A stretch of DNA of 64,000 nt from Bacteroidia bacterium (lineage in GTDB: Bacteria > Bacteroidota > Bacteroidia > J057). Each line of letters opens with the position of its first letter. The first letter of the stretch is position 1. Below the pieces are notes generated by a model, which saw only the letters and a program-made list of their open reading frames with translations, did no database searches and was not told where the DNA came from. The stretch covers positions 4,216,001 to 4,280,000 of the forward strand of contig JAWPMV010000001.1 of assembly GCA_033391075.1 (NCBI GenBank), read 5' to 3'. A program made the position numbers and the translations under genes. Positions 62,278 to 64,000 of the stretch are shown here, piece after piece.

Positions 62278-62304
62278 TTAGTTATATAAACTAAATAATT
62301 AGTT
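62278..62304. promoter_or_regulatory. Putative BlaI operator array
   Basis: TTAGTT (62278-62283), 5 bp, AACTAA (62289-62294), 4 bp, TTAGTT (62299-62304). These are three alternating half-sites giving two overlapping dyads, between blaI (minus) and the PNPOx-like gene (plus). Identity as the BlaI site is inferred from position and symmetry. Confidence 0.5.
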
Positions 62305-62388
62305 ATAAGCCTTTTTACTTCAAACTTTATTATACATTTTCAGGTTTTAACTCAAATAGCAGGGCCTTTCTATATAGCTTTGGTTTTT

Positions 62389-62985
62389 ATGAACTCTACC
62401 CAGAAAAATTCTTTATTTCTCAAGTCAGATAGCAAATCTGATGAACTCTGGCAAAACATGCAGCAGGAATTGGCCAGAGCTGTTCATGATAAAAAGCATC
62501 CTTTTCGGCTGGCCGTTTTGGGAAGTCAAAAGCAGGAAGGCATCGGATTGAGATACATAGTACTCAGGGAACTGAGCAAAGCCGGGAGTATGCTGTTTTA
62601 TACAGACGCACGCAGCCCAAAAGTCGCCGAGCTCCAGCAAAAGCCTGCTTCCAGCTTACTATTTTACCATCCACAGAAAGCTCTGCAAATAAGAGTCACG
62701 GGTAAGATGTTGATTCATCAGAAGGATTCTCTCTGTAAAGAACATTGGAAGCGTATCCAGGGCATTGTACGCAGAGCCTATACCCCTCATATCCAACCGG
62801 GAACAGTCATAGAAAATCCAGAGGCAGCTCATGTATGGCCAGAAGATATGACAGATGAATATTTTGCTATTCTTGAGTTTATTCCGGATTCTTTTGATCT
62901 CCTTCAATTGAATCGACTTGAACACCTCAGGCTTGAGTTTAGGAAAAAGAAAGAGGATTGGGAAGTGAATTGGCTGGCTCCCTGA
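62389..62985 (+). CDS. Pyridoxamine 5'-phosphate oxidase-like flavin protein
   Basis: 198 residues from ATG 62389 (a TTG at 62380 adds three residues). Split-barrel FMN fold: FRLAVLGSQKQEGIGLRYIV, SMLFYTDARSPKVAELQ, ASSLLFYHPQKALQIRVTGK, and the C-terminal FIPDSFDLLQLNRLEHLRLE, which resembles PdxH-group ends. It lacks the full PdxH C-terminal RLHDR signature, so a role in pyridoxal phosphate synthesis is not assured; the alternative is a general flavin-binding oxidoreductase. It ends 1 bp before the convergent DUF2237 gene. Confidence 0.88.
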   Translation: MNSTQKNSLFLKSDSKSDELWQNMQQELARAVHDKKHPFRLAVLGSQKQEGIGLRYIVLRELSKAGSMLFYTDARSPKVAELQQKPASSLLFYHPQKALQIRVTGKMLIHQKDSLCKEHWKRIQGIVRRAYTPHIQPGTVIENPEAAHVWPEDMTDEYFAILEFIPDSFDLLQLNRLEHLRLEFRKKKEDWEVNWLAP

Positions 62986-62986
62986 G

Positions 62987-63352
62987 TTAGGCAGTTTTAA
63001 ATGCAAACTTCACCAACTCCCCTAATTCTACATAGTCCAGGGTTTTTTCATCTGTTGCTTCCAGAACAAGTTGTGGGGCACAACCAGCTTCATAAGCTTC
63101 TGCCCACCTTGGAGCACACAGGCACCATTTATCGCCTGCTTTCAATCCGGCAAATCGATACTCAGGTCGGGGAGTAGAGAGGTCATTCCCTTTGCTTTTG
63201 CTAAATGCCAGAAATTCATCCGTCATAACCGCACAAACGGTATGGACACCACGATCTTCCGGACCTGTCTCACAGCAACCCGTTCTATAAAATCCAGTCA
63301 TAGGATTTGTACTACATGGGATCAATTCTTCGCCAAATACATTTTTTGCCAT
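62987..63352 (-). CDS. DUF2237-family protein
   Basis: 121 residues, close to the usual length. The hallmark motifs are VFGEELIPCSTNPMTGFYR, GCCETGPEDRGVHTVCAVMT, and GDKWCLCAPRWAEA with several conserved cysteines. Biochemical function is not established. It is downstream of the TetR-type gene on the same strand (89 bp), which may or may not mean co-regulation. Confidence 0.93.
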   Translation of the reverse strand: MAKNVFGEELIPCSTNPMTGFYRTGCCETGPEDRGVHTVCAVMTDEFLAFSKSKGNDLSTPRPEYRFAGLKAGDKWCLCAPRWAEAYEAGCAPQLVLEATDEKTLDYVELGELVKFAFKTA

Positions 63353-63441
63353 TGGAGCTACTTTCTGAGGGGGAAAATATATATGTGAATTAAGAAAAAG
63401 AGAGGATAAAGAAATAGGATGGCGAATTGGGAACCAATGCT

Positions 63442-64000
63442 TTAAGCAGAAGCCGGAGTTTCTGCCTGATCGGCTTTATTTTCCTGTCTTTGTTGATCTC
63501 TACGTCGCCATTCTGAGTGCAGGTAAACGCGAATAAAGGCGTCTTCGCCTTTTTTGGTCAGGGAAGCACTTACAATACGATAGATCATTTGGAGATAGTA
63601 ATCTATCTTCTGATCCTCATCTCCTTTATAATAAATCTCGGCATCCATGATCCAGCTATTCAGGATTACCAGTACACTATGGGCGAGCATATCATAATGC
63701 CCTTCCCAGTCCTCTACTTTCAGGTAGCCTTCACGGATCAGGAAATCATAAATCTCTCTACATATCGCCAGACGAACCTGGTATTGCTTGCGGGCATGGC
63801 GACGGATGTGCTCTGATTTTCGTGCCAGGAGATTAAGATCAAGAAATACGAATTTGTATTTGTAAAGTACTTCAAGCATTCCCCGCAAACTCCGTATAAA
63901 AAAGTCAAAACTGAATATCTCCGCCCGCAATTTGGCGACCTCTGTATCCAGCTCCGTTTGCATACTCGCATAGAGTTGCATAATGATATCATCCTTTTTG
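63442..64000 (-). CDS. TetR-family transcriptional regulator (partial, N-terminal DNA-binding part outside window)
   Basis: The frame stays open to the window edge: upstream of the Met at 63979-63981 it reads KKDDII, so KKDDIIMQLYASMQTELD is the end of the TetR-type helix-turn-helix region (pattern 'F.KK.DI...LY') and not a start. The visible 185 residues are the all-helical ligand/dimer domain (IFSFDFFIRSLRGMLEVLYK, ARKSEHIRRHARKQYQVRL), ending in a Gln/Glu/Ala-rich tail. The family representative and ligand cannot be told. Confidence 0.78.
   Translation of the reverse strand, partial: KKDDIIMQLYASMQTELDTEVAKLRAEIFSFDFFIRSLRGMLEVLYKYKFVFLDLNLLARKSEHIRRHARKQYQVRLAICREIYDFLIREGYLKVEDWEGHYDMLAHSVLVILNSWIMDAEIYYKGDEDQKIDYYLQMIYRIVSASLTKKGEDAFIRVYLHSEWRRRDQQRQENKADQAETPASA

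Overview
The window reads as chromosomal DNA of a Bacteroidota bacterium. The signs are an ECF sigma factor/FecR pair upstream of a SusC/SusD pair, many lipoproteins, a CusA-type pump fused to a TolC-like channel, a BlaI/M56 pair, DUF4301, a short basic S21 protein, and promoters of the TTG-N19-TAnnTTTG type. A Saprospiria- or Cytophagia-like relative is my guess and is not proven. I see no rRNA, tRNA, CRISPR array, transposase or prophage.

Layout. 1-680: 5' part of a sialidase-like lipoprotein gene (minus). 722-2479: purK and purE. 2711-8138: an SH3-type lipoprotein, a PKD-domain surface protein and a large caspase/TPR/SUMF1 fusion with inverted repeats in front of it. 8558-9460: a hydroxyisobutyrate dehydrogenase-like enzyme. 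9642-23321: a nutrient-acquisition locus of sigma factor, FecR, SusC with an STN domain, SusD, a large FG-GAP/ASPIC lipoprotein, a vanadium haloperoxidase-like lipoprotein and a second FG-GAP/ASPIC protein, facing a LuxR/histidine kinase pair (23383-25915). 26011-31841: an unknown exported protein, RtcB, a small unknown protein, ribosomal protein S21, a ceramidase-like membrane protein and MnmE. 32032-41326: a minus-strand run of alpha-glucan phosphorylase-like protein, ABC-type binding lipoprotein, transketolase, xylulokinase, a formylglycine-generating-enzyme-like lipoprotein and DUF4301. 41585-43663: a degenerate SDR and two unknown small proteins. 43842-49786: a heavy-metal efflux operon. 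49962-51588: an HhH lipoprotein, a four-helix membrane protein and a lone receiver domain. 51842-52639: three tandem copies of a hairpin-rich repeat with a 293-bp period. 52785-57422: a glycine-zipper protein, a TerB/LETM1 protein and a ferredoxin redox set. 57538-64000: a serine hydrolase, a BlaI/BlaR1-like pair, a PNPOx-like protein, DUF2237 and the 3' part of a TetR-type regulator.

How the genes work together. The sigma/FecR/STN-SusC order is a classical trans-envelope signalling circuit for outer-membrane uptake; here it leads into a haloperoxidase placed between two beta-propeller-type surface proteins. Tkt and XylB form a pentose-phosphate unit. The CusA-TolC fusion and its adaptor make a complete tripartite pump from two genes. 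BlaI/M56 is a proteolysis-triggered repressor system with a likely operator array in front of it. The items most worth a second look are the 293-bp repeats, the caspase-SUMF1 fusion, the haloperoxidase island, the phosphorylase lacking its cofactor lysine, the GTGTT inverted-repeat elements lying against stop codons, and several perfect inverted repeats immediately upstream of start codons.
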